A stretch of DNA of 64,000 nt from Pardosa pseudoannulata. Its lineage: Eukaryota; Arthropoda; Arachnida; Araneae; Lycosidae. The DNA is taken from NCBI GenBank assembly GCA_032207245.1, contig CM063506.1:40101342-40165341 (forward strand), given 5' to 3'. The notes beneath the pieces were generated by a model. The model searched no databases, had not been told where the DNA came from, and saw only the letters and a list, made by a program, of their open reading frames with translations. Positions 10,441 through 23,400 of this stretch are shown here, one piece after another. Numbering within the stretch: position 1 is the first letter of the stretch; each line of letters begins with the position of its first letter. Made by a program: the position numbers and the translations under genes.

Positions 10441-11066
10441 ATCCATACTTAAAAAATCAAATGAAACATTCAGTGTTACCTTTTAAGCACTCCATGCCAA
10501 CAATGCATAATCAAAACATTTACAAGATAATTTTCCATTGAAAGTTAAATATTTATTGCCATTTCCTGCTTTAATTTTTATTTAAAAACTATTCTAACCT
10601 AAAATTTTAATCAAAATTTTTGTAGAAAGTATGTTGAATATTGTAGAAAATTGAATAAATTACAATAAAAGGCATAAACACCAGCATCAATGATGCAAAA
10701 GTATAAAAAAGTTGATAATGGTGCGCTTATAGAGAATGTGCTTTATTTGAGAATAGTGCTTTTCATATTTTTATACTTAAGCATCATTTTCAACGGTTTA
10801 CAATGGCGTACAAAGAAAAGGTGAAAAGGGATCTTTGCCCCCTCCCCCATTGACCTCGAAACTGAAACATAATAGAATAATTATTTCATTATACTATAAA
10901 AGATTTTTCTAACTCAAAATGAACATTATTTTCTCATAATATTTAATATTTTATCACGAAAAGAAAATATTTTCCCATCTATACCAATACACGAGAAAAC
11001 AGTAATATAATCTTGCTGTCTCTGAAAACTACTCTGTGTCAATGTTTGAAGGAGAATAGAGTAAGA

Positions 11067-11069
<3 letters not shown>
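10441..11069. other. Intergenic DNA before the 11.1-kb TA array
   Basis: AT-rich, no recognisable gene or repeat. The C-rich patch near 10845 is isolated. Confidence 0.45.
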
Positions 11070-12637
<1,568 letters not shown>

Positions 12638-12866
12638 CACACACACATATGTGTATGTGTGGTATTAGCCCTCGTGTAGCAAAAAGTAGACCGTAGTGCT
12701 CCCAACCAACCAACCAACCATATGTGTATGTGTGTATATATATAACATAAATATATACATATGTTATAAATATATATACACATATGTATATTATATATAT
12801 ATATATATATGTATATTATATATATATATATATATATATATTACATATATATTACATATATATATA
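12638..12866. repeat. S1 SINE tail fragment between AC/TA microsatellites
   Basis: A (CA)n run at about 12633-12647, then an S1 tail (CCCTCGTGTAGCAAAAAGTA ... CCAACCAACC, 12668-12718), then a TA/TG compound microsatellite to 12866. Confidence 0.7.
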
Positions 12867-12869
12867 AAA

Positions 12870-13395
12870 CATATCGAAATTATTTATGTTTAATATTTCC
12901 TTAAAAACCTCCTCTCTCCATTCTAATTCCTTAAAATCTTTTTCCGAGCCTCTAAATGTCTTTATCAAAGGAGTATCCTCAACTCAAAATTCTTTCGATA
13001 CATTTCCCAAAGCTTTCTGTTCTACAGATGTAAATTTTTTGTCTATTCAACACGTTTTTCCAGCAAATGGCTCCGTGTTTTTCCTGTTCACAACCCTTAA
13101 ATTAGCTGATTAAGTTTCTTAACCCTTGGAAAAAAAATTTTCTGTTTTCACTCTTGGGTGCCTATGCTCGAGCAGAGTGATTTTTGTGTTTTTATTTTGT
13201 TTGTTGTTGACTAGTATTGATGTCCGTTTTACCAGCTCTAATATAAAATTTAATTAGACTTGTGCAGTCCTCTTCAATGTGGCCAAACTGCATCGTTCGT
13301 TATTACTGCTAGCTGATGAGGCTTCTCCTTGCCTAGTAGTCCGGGCAAGTAATAATAGGGTCTATAATGTCTAGCAGTTTTATAATTATCGGATT
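12870..13395 (+). repeat. R1 interspersed repeat, full-length copy 4
   Basis: Same block order as the copies at 470-1815 and the same 3' portion (TTAATTAGACTTGTGC, GTTATTACTGCTAGC, AATAATAGGGTCTATAA). Presence on both sides of gene 1 marks R1 as a dispersed family. A 75-codon ORF at 12886-13113 is incidental. Confidence 0.85.
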
Positions 13396-13397
13396 AC

Positions 13398-13442
<45 letters not shown>

Positions 13443-13443
13443 C

Positions 13444-13507
<64 letters not shown>

Positions 13508-13510
13508 AAT
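13398..13510. repeat. (TA)n / (TG)n microsatellite
   Basis: TA run ending in TG repeats, directly abutting the 3' end of R1 copy 4. Confidence 0.96.
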
Positions 13511-13707
13511 ATGTATATATATATTGGTAGTGGGTGTATACTCATACAAATTATTAATTATTTAATCAGGAATATTAAATAAGATTCAAAATGTATTCAA
13601 AATGTAAATAAAACACAGAAATTGTAATAAATCCGACGAACTCTACCAAAGTAGCATTTTTTTGCAATAAAATGAGAGAAAACACAGAATTCTTAAAACA
13701 CAAACAC

Positions 13708-13723
13708 TTTATTTCCCTTTATT
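13708..13723 (-). terminator. Tandem poly(A) signals of cuticle gene 2
   Basis: Two AATAAA hexamers on the minus strand (13718-13723 and 13708-13713), about 90-105 bases past the stop codon. Confidence 0.75.
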
Positions 13724-13810
13724 ACAACAGAAATAAGCCCGATAACCAGTGAGCAATTCAGGTAAAAAACTATAATATGGCACTTTTCATTCAAACATTT
13801 CCTAAACTAA

Positions 13811-14215
13811 TTACCAGTAGTAACCAGGATGAGCAAGACCGTGGTGACCAACGACTGTGTTGTATCCATAGGCTCCATAGGGATGGGCAGCATAGTGGAG
13901 AGCTGCTGGAGCGTGGTGCAAGGGAGCAGCAGCATGATGCACTGGAGCAGCGTAGTGGACAGCTGGGGCAATTAAACCAGCGGCTTTGTTGATGGCGGTG
14001 TTAGCTGGGTCCTTTGGTTCAACACCTGGTTCGTTGGTCTTGATGTCAGCTCTGAAGCCAGCGGCATCGGCGACGTAGTTGACGACTCTTCTGCGACCAT
14101 CAGCGTCGCTCAAACCATAGGAACCGGCAACGACACCATGGGATCCAGTTTCCTTGCGGAAGGTGGCTCCAGTTCCATGACCTTCGTTGTACCCGAAAGC
14201 GTAGTTGCCGAGACC
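13811..14215 (-). CDS. Cuticle gene 2, exon 3 (RR domain and tail)
   Basis: 134 codons plus TAA, after a CTATAG acceptor on the minus strand. Begins [16 protein letters not shown]; the last residues are PGYYW. Confidence 0.96.
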   Translation of the reverse strand, partial: GLGNYAFGYNEGHGTGATFRKETGSHGVVAGSYGLSDADGRRRVVNYVADAAGFRADIKTNEPGVEPKDPANTAINKAAGLIAPAVHYAAPVHHAAAPLHHAPAALHYAAHPYGAYGYNTVVGHHGLAHPGYYW

Positions 14216-17200
14216 CTATAGAAAAGGACAATTTCAATTATCTTCAAATGTTTATAGATCTTTAAGAATGGAATTTACAGATTCCTCTACTTATGTATAA
14301 ATGTAGGCAAAATATCAGATTTCAGTTTCAATATCTTAAGAATCCTATTTTGAAGTATGGCTATTTTAATCACCTCCTATCTGTTTTGAAGTTCTGGCTA
14401 TTTTAATCATCCCCTATAGAATAATAGCCTAAGTTATCTGTCCGTCTGTCCTGACATTTACGAAGCGGTTAGACCTGGAATGGATAGAGGCATCCCTATT
14501 GGATTCTTGATGAGTTAGTGTTAGCAAAATTCAAAGCGAGAAAATTTTATCTTCTCTTAATCTATCCATCCGAATCTTGAATAAATCTGTGTAAATATGC
14601 TTCATATAACAGCAGAAAATATTGTTGTATTTAAAAAGTTCGAAATCCACCCCTTCCCCCTTTTCGAGCGTTTAATGCCATTATATCAAGCCCCATTTTA
14701 AGAGCAGGCGATTAAATTTATCCAATTATCACATTACAAATAGGTAAAAATAGCAATTTTCTAGCATTATGACTCATTCCATCTCATTTAATCATTCCTT
14801 ATTTTAAATTATTTAAATATTGTCTGCGTTATTTTCATACGTTTTATCACTGAACTTAGATAATGTAAATAATTTTTTTATATTTGGCTTAAATAATGGA
14901 TTAGGTACATATGTGATAGTTTTAAGTTTAATCATCGATTATTTTTTGTTGCAAGATAATTATCAGCCAAAAATCAAACCATTTTTTACCTGACTTATAG
15001 GGTACTTTTACAATTCTGGAGAATTAAAATTTTACTTATCCCGTCATATGATGGGCTATATAATAGTTAAAAATGTTGTGATATTTGGTTTAAAGATTTG
15101 ACATTTTGCTGCTTCTAGGTAATACTGCACTATATCACAAACTAAAACGCTACTGTTTTGTTTAAATGTTACAAATTACAATGTCGTTACTTTAATGAAA
15201 TCAAAAATGCTAAAACTAGCAGTTATTTGCATAAAATGGATAAATTAAGTTAAACAGGTCATTATATATGTGGATAACATTTTGTATGTTTTATAGCTCT
15301 TTAAATTCAGTAGTGTAATTATTCTGTGAAATGTATTTCCGTAGAATTAAAGCTTTTAATTGTTAAGTAAAAATAAAGATAAAAGTTTATATCGCTGATT
15401 TTCTTTGTTAATCTATAAAATTTGAGATGCTATGCGTCCCCGCTAAATTTCTTGTTAGATTAGCTATACATTAAGTAGATACCTTATTTTTACAAATTTA
15501 AAAAGTGAAAAATTTCATTTCATTTGTGTACTCTAATATGATATAAAATATTATAATAACAATTTAGGAAAGTTTAAAAGAAAGAGTTGGGGATTTACCA
15601 ACTGTCATTACTTTAATTTATATAGTTACATAGAAACTACTTTTGATATATTTTTCAACTTGAGTCTAATGTTTACCACGTTGACACAAAACCTATTAAC
15701 TGGTTTTACCTTTATGGTATTAAGTTATTTAAAACAATCTATTTTATGTTTTGCTATAGCTTTACATCGTGGATTACAAGATAATCAATAAAATATTGAG
15801 GTATTTATCCTAACACAACATAGTCTTTCATATAGACTCACTATTTTTTTAGTTTAATTTATTAAATTAGTAATTAAAATAAGTAATAACTAATATTTTG
15901 GGATCGATATCACAAAAGTAAATAATTTGCATTAAATTCAATAAATTTTGAATATTGTTTCCTTTATAGAAAGACTATTCAAAATTTACAGGAACAATCT
16001 CTAGTAATAATATATTATTGATGAAATATTACTTACATCTTCTGTTCTGTAGTGTTCGCTGGCTCCACCGAGGAGAACAGCAGCTTGGGAGGCAGCAAAA
16101 AGAGCGCAAAGAATGAAAACCTAAAAAATATGAAATGTTTTCAAAATCCAAGGAGCAAAGAAATAACACTGTAAATAATACTCAAAGAAAAGTGCGGTTA
16201 AAAATAAAGTTAATACAAACAGAACTAAAAATTATACAACTAAAGATAGGACGAAATTGTTCTAGTACATTCCATACCGTCCAGTTATTAAATTATTTTA
16301 ATATACTATTATCATTAAGAAAAATGTACTATTATCATTATTATTTTAATATACTAACGTCATTAAAGATTCAGATTACTTTTAAAATCGTAATATTCTG
16401 TGAACCGAAACTAGGTCTTAATCTTTTATATTTTCGTCCAAGTATTTAAAATTTTTTGATACATTTTTAACATATACTGGTAAAAATACCACTTCATACA
16501 TCAAAGTTTGTCTCAGCTGGTCAAAAATTGTAAGTGTAAATTAGTAATGGTAATTAGTAAAACGAGAAAATATCAACGAAATTATTATATCCACAGCATT
16601 TTGAGAATTAAGATAATTTTCTAATCTTTTATACTTTATTTCCTTATATCTAAAATCTTACTTGTATAATTTTAACGCATGCTGATAAAAATAAATCCTG
16701 CTGAATCTATCAAAGTTAGTCGCAACTCTGCAAATATGTGTTAGTAAAGTTTAAAATAATTAATAAGTCTTTTATACTACGAATTTATATTTTAGATGTA
16801 TTTCTCACAATCCTTTTTCTATTTTCATACATAATAACAACAACGTTATCCAAGTTTGTTTAATTAATTAAGAAACTAAATAAAAAAATTCGTAAATTCA
16901 GTTAATTATGTACAAAATTTAAGAAGGTTGAAAATTATTAAATTTATCTCCGATTATTAAAAATTAATTCACTGTAAGATCAGCACTGACTTACGAATAT
17001 ATGTTGAATATCAGCAGAATTCGGCAAATTCATATATTTCTTATGAAATATAAAGGCTTTTTGAGCTTTTTGTTTTTGCTAATTTTTTAAAACAAGTTTA
17101 TCATATTTAACTTTTAATAGGATAAAATTCTTTCCTAAGTCCTTAAATATATTTCTATTCTAATATTTTAAATTTTAATAATACATTTTTATATATACTG

Positions 17201-18680
17201 ATAAAAGTCAAATTTAATCTAGCAAATTTAGTCGCAACTTGTGAAATATGATATTAGTAAAATTTGAAAAAGTCAATGCAAGTTATCTTTAAACTACGAC
17301 TTTAGTTTTTTAGATATATTTCTGATAATTTCTTAATACAACTTTTATATATAAAACATATTATCTGAGTTTGTTTAATTAGGTAAAAAAAAAACAAATA
17401 AGAAAATTCGTAAGTTCAGGAAAGCATTCACAGAATTTTATAAAGTTGAAATATTTTTAAATTCATCTTCGATTATTAAAACATAATGAAGTGAATGAAA
17501 AGCACAGACAAAATTATTGAATTTTAGCAGAGCTGAGACAAATATATATAATTTTTAGGAAACATAAATGCTAAATTTTATTAATAAGATAAGCTTTTTT
17601 CTAAGCACTTTTATTTCTTTACTGATATTTAAAATTTCATTGATATATTTCTAAAATATACTAATAATAATCTACCGAATTCTCATTTCCGCAAATATAC
17701 ATATTTCTTTAACTACTTTAGGTGATAATTGCTAACTTACGATTATTATTTTTGAAAATTTTAGAATTACATATATAAAGGATAACCTAATGCCAGCTTC
17801 TAATTTCTAGAAGATCAGATAACGGCTAGGAAAGTATATTCAGTCAAGATGAAATTTCAACTGTGATTCTCTGTTTCACTATCTTTACTGTGACAAAAAA
17901 TTGGCAGTAGCACGCCTAAACAAATTGTTAAACTCTAGTAAGACATTTTACCAATAATTCGGATAACTGAGTAATTAAATTTTAAGTAGTTTCTATCCTT
18001 TATGAGTCTAGCCTTACTAAGGCAAAAGCTTGGCGGTATCACGTTAAATGAATTGTTAAAATCTAGTAATACATTTTACGAATAATTTCGATAATTGAGT
18101 AATTAGACTAATGTTTTTTAATACTGTAATAATAAATTTTAGGAGCAAATTATTAAATTTTAAGTAGTTTCTATCCTTTACGAGTCTAGCCTTACTGTGT
18201 CAAAAGCTTGGCGGTATCACCTTAAGCAAATTGTTAAACTCTACTAAGACATTTTGCCAATAATTCCGATAACTGAGTAATTATACTAATGTTTGTTAAT
18301 ATTGTAATAATAAAGTTTAGGAGCAAATAATTAAATTTTAAGTAGTTTCTATCCTTTACGAGTCTAGTCTTATTGTGGCAAAAGCTTGGCGGTATCACGT
18401 TAAGCAAATTGTTAAAGTTTTGACAGTAATTTGATTTTCATAATAGAATAGTTAAAGCAATTTCTGTAAATATTCTAATACCAAAATGCAGAAGAGAAAA
18501 AATTAAATCTTAATCATTTAGTATCTTTTAGAGGCAACTATCAATATTTTTAGACAAGAATTTATTTTTATATCTGAACAAAAAAAAAGAAGACAAAATC
18601 TGAAAATAAATATCCGGACAAAGTATGAGTTCCTGAAAAAGAACGAACAAACCAAGAAATCAGAGCTACTTTACCTTCAT
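13811..18680 (-). CDS. Cuticle gene 2: RR-domain chitin-binding cuticular protein
   Basis: Secreted structural cuticle protein of 164 residues; CDS is complement(join(13811..14215, 16037..16120, 18675..18680)). Residues 1-15 (MKVFILCALFAASQA) are the signal peptide. The RR chitin-binding domain spans about residues 33-97 with [23 protein letters not shown] and NEPG. The tail (about 104-164) is rich in Ala, His, Tyr and Pro and ends HPGYYW. The RR domain is almost identical to that of gene 1, including C-rich codons, so the two look like a recent duplicate pair in convergent orientation; exon 2 is six codons shorter, lacking the HHGLIGT-like stretch. TATA box, initiator and poly(A) signals are all in place, so the gene appears intact. 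Confidence 0.96.
14216..16036 (-). other. Intron 2 of cuticle gene 2
   Basis: 1,821 bases, AT-rich and, unlike the corresponding intron of gene 1, not made of an obvious tandem array. A short duplication (CTATTTTAATCA) lies near 14361-14411. Confidence 0.7.
16037..16120 (-). CDS. Cuticle gene 2, exon 2 (signal peptide and linker)
   Basis: 28 codons between a TTTTTTAG acceptor and a GTAAGT donor (minus strand). Reads [19 protein letters not shown] and ends YRTED, the equivalent of YRSQD in genes 1 and 3. Confidence 0.94.
16440..17700. repeat. Degenerate tandem repeats in intron 1 of cuticle gene 2
   Basis: Four strongly diverged copies of a block containing TATACTGATAAAAAT, AGTCGCAACT and ATTAGTAAA near 16470, 16670, 17190 and 17650. 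Confidence 0.6.
17880..18425. repeat. 178-bp tandem repeat in intron 1 of cuticle gene 2
   Basis: Three units with TTTCTATCCTTTA at 17990, 18168 and 18346 (178-base period), plus a partial unit at 17880-17980. Shared block: GCAAAAGCTTGGCGGTATCA. Confidence 0.92.
18675..18680 (-). CDS. Cuticle gene 2, mini exon 1 (Met-Lys)
   Basis: ATGAAG followed by a GTAAAG donor on the minus strand, preceded by AATCACC. The start is supported by the signal peptide formed on splicing to exon 2 and by the TATA box about 56 bases upstream. Confidence 0.9.
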
Positions 18681-18735
18681 GGTGATTTCTTGAGCTGGAA
18701 TACTCAGGACTGTTCTCTACCGCGAAATCTCACCC

Positions 18736-18742
18736 TTTTATA
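18736..18742 (-). promoter_or_regulatory. TATA box of cuticle gene 2
   Basis: TATAAAA on the minus strand. An initiator-like ACAGT lies at 18709-18713, about 31 bases downstream, giving a predicted 5' UTR of about 30 bases before the ATG at 18680. Confidence 0.85.
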
Positions 18743-19475
18743 CAAATCTATCACAAAGGTGTAACTCTTTTTCTCGAACAGTCAAACGGCTTCGAAAAAA
18801 ATACGGAACAAATAATATTAAGAAAAAAAAATTGTCGAAAAATTCCGCGCCCATCTCTCCTATTCCAGATGCAAATCTTTGTCCACGATATCTTATTGTT
18901 TAGAGGTCACGAAGAGTTCGCGGCTGGCACAGGGTGTGGTCAAAGTGTGGTAGCCTTGATCCACATACCCATCGGATTGCATCTTTTTCTGTATCTCCTG
19001 CTACGAGCTATGGTGGAGGAGAAGACAACGGGAAATAACGTTAATTAGTGGATACGGTTTCTTTTGCTCGAGCTGTGGATTCCTTTGTCCCGCAGGAGAA
19101 TTATGTGATGAGGAAGTAGCACGCGTCAACTTGTTCCTATCAGTGAAAGCGATTAATGTCTGCAACGAGGATTACAGTGTCACTAGAGCAGAAATGAATG
19201 AGTGGCTTCGCTTTCATTATTCTTCTTACATGCGATAAATCTAGGGAATTGATGAAAGTGACAACCGCTGCTGGAATATCTGATAAAGAGAGAGACAGTA
19301 GCTGTCGCTGCGCTATGCAAATGATAGAGAGGTTTTGTCAAAGGCGAATGTCAAACACACCAGGTTATCAGTGGTATCGCAAAGTGTAAGTTGCATTTGG
19401 CATGCTGCCGGCATATTGTCTTTAGCTGAAAGCAAACATTTAAAGTGAAACTAAGACTATCTCTAAAAGCTGATA
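18743..19475. promoter_or_regulatory. Upstream region of cuticle gene 2, candidate cis-regulatory DNA
   Basis: About 700 bases directly upstream of the gene 2 promoter that are visibly less AT-rich and free of tandem repeats, unlike nearly all other intergenic DNA here. It contains an AGGTCA nuclear-receptor half-site at 18904-18909; the related TGACCT occurs upstream of gene 3 at 55170-55175. Moulting-hormone receptors bind such half-sites, but single copies are common by chance. The 63-codon ORF at 19198-19389 has no recognisable domain. Confidence 0.35.
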
Positions 19476-19870
19476 TTTTTAGTTTTTAACTCTCGTGTGC
19501 CAAAATGTTGACCATAACGCTCTCCTTGATTTGAACTACACTTTTTGCTTTATAGGGACAGAATGAGTTATAATGTTTCCGGTTTAAAAGAGGTCTTGAA
19601 AAATGATCATTTCCAACAAGTTTCACTCATATTTTTTTTCCATAGAATACCTATGTAAATATTTGCATCATTTTGTTTGGAATTTGTTTTAATATGTAAA
19701 TCCCTGTCTAATGAATTTTCGTGTACCAAAAAGTTGACCTTAAACCTCTCCTTTGAACTATACTTTTTACTTTTTATGGACAAAATGAGTTATAATGTTT
19801 CTTGTTCAAAAAAGGTCTTAAACAATGACAATTTTCTTCAATAGTTTGGTCTGTAAATTATTGTGCTTAT
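19476..19870. repeat. R225 dispersed tandem repeat, two units
   Basis: Two copies of the unit found at 22500-23400: ATCCCTGTCTAATGAATTTT, AAAGTTGACC, AATGAGTTATAATGTTTC. Confidence 0.88.
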
Positions 19871-20355
19871 TAAATAAAAGTTTTTTATCATCATAACATT
19901 TAGATAAAATAAGATAATAAAGAAATTTTGAGATTCATCTAAATAAGCTGTCTCCAAATTATGTTCCACAGAACTTCAGACTTCCTAGAGCTAAAATGAA
20001 AAATTCGAAAAAAAATCATAAAATACTCCCACTTGTTGATTGATGTTTATTAACTAAAAATATCTATAAAGGAGTGGCTTTTAAATTTCTAGCTGCAGAT
20101 TCATGCTGAATACCCAAAAATTTTTCCCCCACCTGTAAACATTTCACTGCCATGGGGATCAATGGGCTTAAATGCAAACATATTTCTAACATATGTAAAC
20201 GTAAAAAATTAAATACGAAAACTAAGTATAAAATGAAATCTCCCACTAATGACAACATAGAGCTGAACTGCGACAGTTGTGAAGAAACAAAAAAAAAGCT
20301 CACTAAACATAATAAATATAAAAGTACATGACAGCTGAAACACGATGTATTACTA

Positions 20356-20934
20356 TTAACACATTGTATGGGGAACACGTACTAGTACGTTTTCTGACGA
20401 TTGATACTTGAACGCGTATCACGTACTAGTACGGCTTAGTGCAACAACATGGTTTGTTTGTGGGTACAAAAATAACGGTATATTCAGGAAAACGAAGCCG
20501 AATGTTCTTGTCTGCTACATAGATTCTGAAAAAATTTAGACAAATAAAAACTAGTTTTTACATTATTAGTTTTATGATTGCTCTTTTCATATTTTTATAA
20601 TGTAAAAATATTTATATATAACGTAATTCGAAAAAATTAAAACTATATACTACTATTTCTATTTGATTTTTCATATTTACGATACTATTATAAATTTATC
20701 CACTAAAAATATATTTTTTACTTAAAAAATCTTACGGTTGTTATTTATATATTTCTATTTATATATTTGTTTATATAATTCAATATAAAATACGAAAAAG
20801 TGGTTAAAAATTAAATAACTTTCGATCTATTGAGATTTAACTGAATAACTAAATGTACGCGAAAAACGCTCGCTCCAGGTACAATTCCGCTGCGAAATGT
20901 ACCCGCACACAATATGTGCAGTGAATTACATTAA
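20356..20934. mobile_element. Possible piggyBac-like element end with paired palindromes
   Basis: TTAA at 20356-20359 is followed by CACATTG and two copies of the palindrome CGTACTAGTACG (20378-20389 and 20422-20433), 44 bases apart. The relic at 26160-26734 has the same layout: TTAA, a short terminal repeat, then two palindromes 44 bases apart. The right boundary is uncertain; a TTAA at 20931-20934 preceded by CACACAATATGTG is the best candidate. No transposase is seen. Confidence 0.4.
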
Positions 20935-22500
20935 ATGTATGTAAAAGTTGCTTAATAATAAAGCAGTACTTAACTCTTATTGTTTTTATATAAAATAACT
21001 GTTATATATTAGTCTACTTAAATATTATTTAAGGCACATTTTATAAAAGTGAGATAAGGTTCCCCAAGAAAACTTTATAGAAGGATTTCGTGAGTTCACC
21101 AAAGTTTGAAGACCAATGAAAAAAGTATGAATGTATAAAAATAAATAGCTTTTAATGTCAAGTTAATTAATCCGAAAATGAAATATTTATTAATGTGTAA
21201 AATTGTTTAAGATATTTCATTCATTTAAAATTTTAAGAACATTTTATACTCACTTAGATTACACTTCTCCTGTATAGTTATCTATATTAAAGACATAAAA
21301 TATACATGGTTCAGTGGTAATACAAGTGAAGTTGGGTTAAAAATTATTCCTCAGTTTTAACATTACCGAATATTTATAGGATATAAGAAAATCATGTAAT
21401 ATACTTATGTTTATGTTCACTTAAGTTATTTGGAATATTAATAAATATTATTAATTTAGTATGAAATTAAAAAAAACATTTGTACTTTATTGAGACATTG
21501 TTGCCATTTATATGTCTATTAATAACATTTCATTGTACATTCTCTATTTTATTAAATAAAGTAACAATTGAACTCATTTGCATTACTGTATATAAAATAG
21601 TCTTTTTAATGCACAACGAGCCAGTTTGCGTTCTTAAATGAGATTCCATAGACATTTCATTCTACTCTCATATCGTTTACTTTTTGAAGCAATTATATCA
21701 TTTGATTATTTTAACTAAAATCCAAATTAACTATGAAGGAGATTTTTAATATCATCAAAAATGCCATAATTAAACTGAAAGGAAAAACTGAAAGTTATAG
21801 ATATATTAAAGTTCTCGGGAAACCACAAACTTAAATGAGCTGAATTACAAATGAAGAAGTAATTGACGTGGAAGCTGAAAAAAGAAAATATAAATGAAAA
21901 TGAAAATAAAAAAGAAAATGAAAGAATAATAGATGATTTATCTTAGGAAATGAATGCTGTGGAAATTATTATTACAATGATTATAAAGTGCATGACACTC
22001 TGTCAAGAGTTTTGCAAAAAACCTTTATAAAATACTGTATCAACACATTAAGTTAACAGTGGATACAATAAGGGTTCTAAAAAGTAAAAGTGTTAAATAA
22101 ACATTTAGTATTATCCTCAAAGAGAACTGCACCAACATTCAGTCAGGAAACAGTTAAAAATAGATTAAAATATGATGCTTATATATTACGAAATTCTAGA
22201 CATTATACAAATTGGTTTTTTGGAAGCAATGGAATGAAGCTTCGTGTATTTTATTATGTATAATAAAGATTAATTTAAAATTTTTTGTATTTGTAAATAA
22301 ATTCATCCATCAAACAGAAGACATTACCTTAAAATGTCATTTCTTCAAATATCTTTGTCAAATAATTTCATGACTATATATCTTCAGCTGTCTTACTTGT
22401 TAGTATCTGGATGACAGAAGAATAATTAAAGACACCCTTTCGATATTGGAATCTATAAGCTCAAAATCTACTCATAAATGTGTGCAGATTTTCAGAATTT
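20935..22500. other. AT-rich intergenic DNA
   Basis: No recognisable gene, exon or repeat. The longest open stretch of possible interest is a 33-codon frame at 21733 with no domain. Confidence 0.5.
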
Positions 22501-23400
22501 GCTATAAATCCCTGTCTCATGAACTCTGTACCAAAAGATTGACCATAATACTCTCCTTGCTTTGACCTACACTTTTTACCTTATAAGAACAGAATGAGTT
22601 ATAACGTTTCCTGTTTAAAAAAGGTCTTGACAAATGATAATTTTCTACAATATTTTCACTCATATTTTTCCATAGAATACCTATGTAAATATTTACATCT
22701 TTTTGTTGAAATTTTTTAATCTGTAAATCCCTGTCTAATGAACTCTCGTGTACCAAAAAGTTGACCATAACGCTCTCCTTGATTTGAACTACACTTTTTG
22801 CTTTATAGGGACAGAATGAGTTATAATGTTTCCTGTTTAAAAAAGGTCTTGACAAATAATAATTTTCTACAATAGTTTCACTCATATTCTTTTTCCATAG
22901 AATACCTATGTAAATATTTGCATCATTTTGTTTGGAATTTGTTTTAATCTGTAAATCCCTATCTAATGAACTCTCATGTGCCAAAAGGTTTACCCTAACG
23001 TTCACCTTGATTTGCACTACACTTTTTACTTTATAGGGACAGAATGAGTTATAATGTCTCCTGTTTAAAAGAGGTCTTGAAAAATGATAATTTCCTACAA
23101 TAGTTTCACTGATATTTTTTCCATAGAATACCCATGTAAATATTTACATCATTTTGTTTGGAATTTGTTTTAATATGTAAATCCCTGTCTAATGAATTTT
23201 CGTGTACCAAAAAGTTGACCATAACTCTCTCCTTTGAACTACACTTTTTACTTTATATGGAAAAAATGAGTTATAATGTTTCCTGTTTAAAAGAGGTCTT
23301 AAACAATGACAATTTTCTTCAATAGTTTGGCTCATTTTTTTCATAGAATACCTATGTAAATATTTACATCATTTTCAACATTTCTTAAAATATTGTACAA
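22500..23400. repeat. R225 dispersed tandem repeat, four units
   Basis: Unit starts (AATCC) at 22507, 22726, 22954 and 23179, so unit lengths are 219, 228 and 225 bases. All are multiples of three, which keeps a minus-strand frame (23017-22517, 166 codons) open across units. The frame reads for example SSLDRDLQIK, LSRPFLNRK. No known domain; an untranslated repeat is the default view. Confidence 0.9.

Noticed and set aside
20064..20378. 104-codon minus ORF rich in Phe/Leu/Ser
   Set aside because: Hydrophobic composition follows from T-rich antisense of A-rich DNA. It overlaps the presumed TTAA element boundary and has no recognisable domain.
22517..23017. 166-codon minus-strand ORF as a real gene
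   Set aside because: It is made of R225 repeat units that also occur at 19.5 kb without an intact frame. Kept only as a finding about unit lengths.
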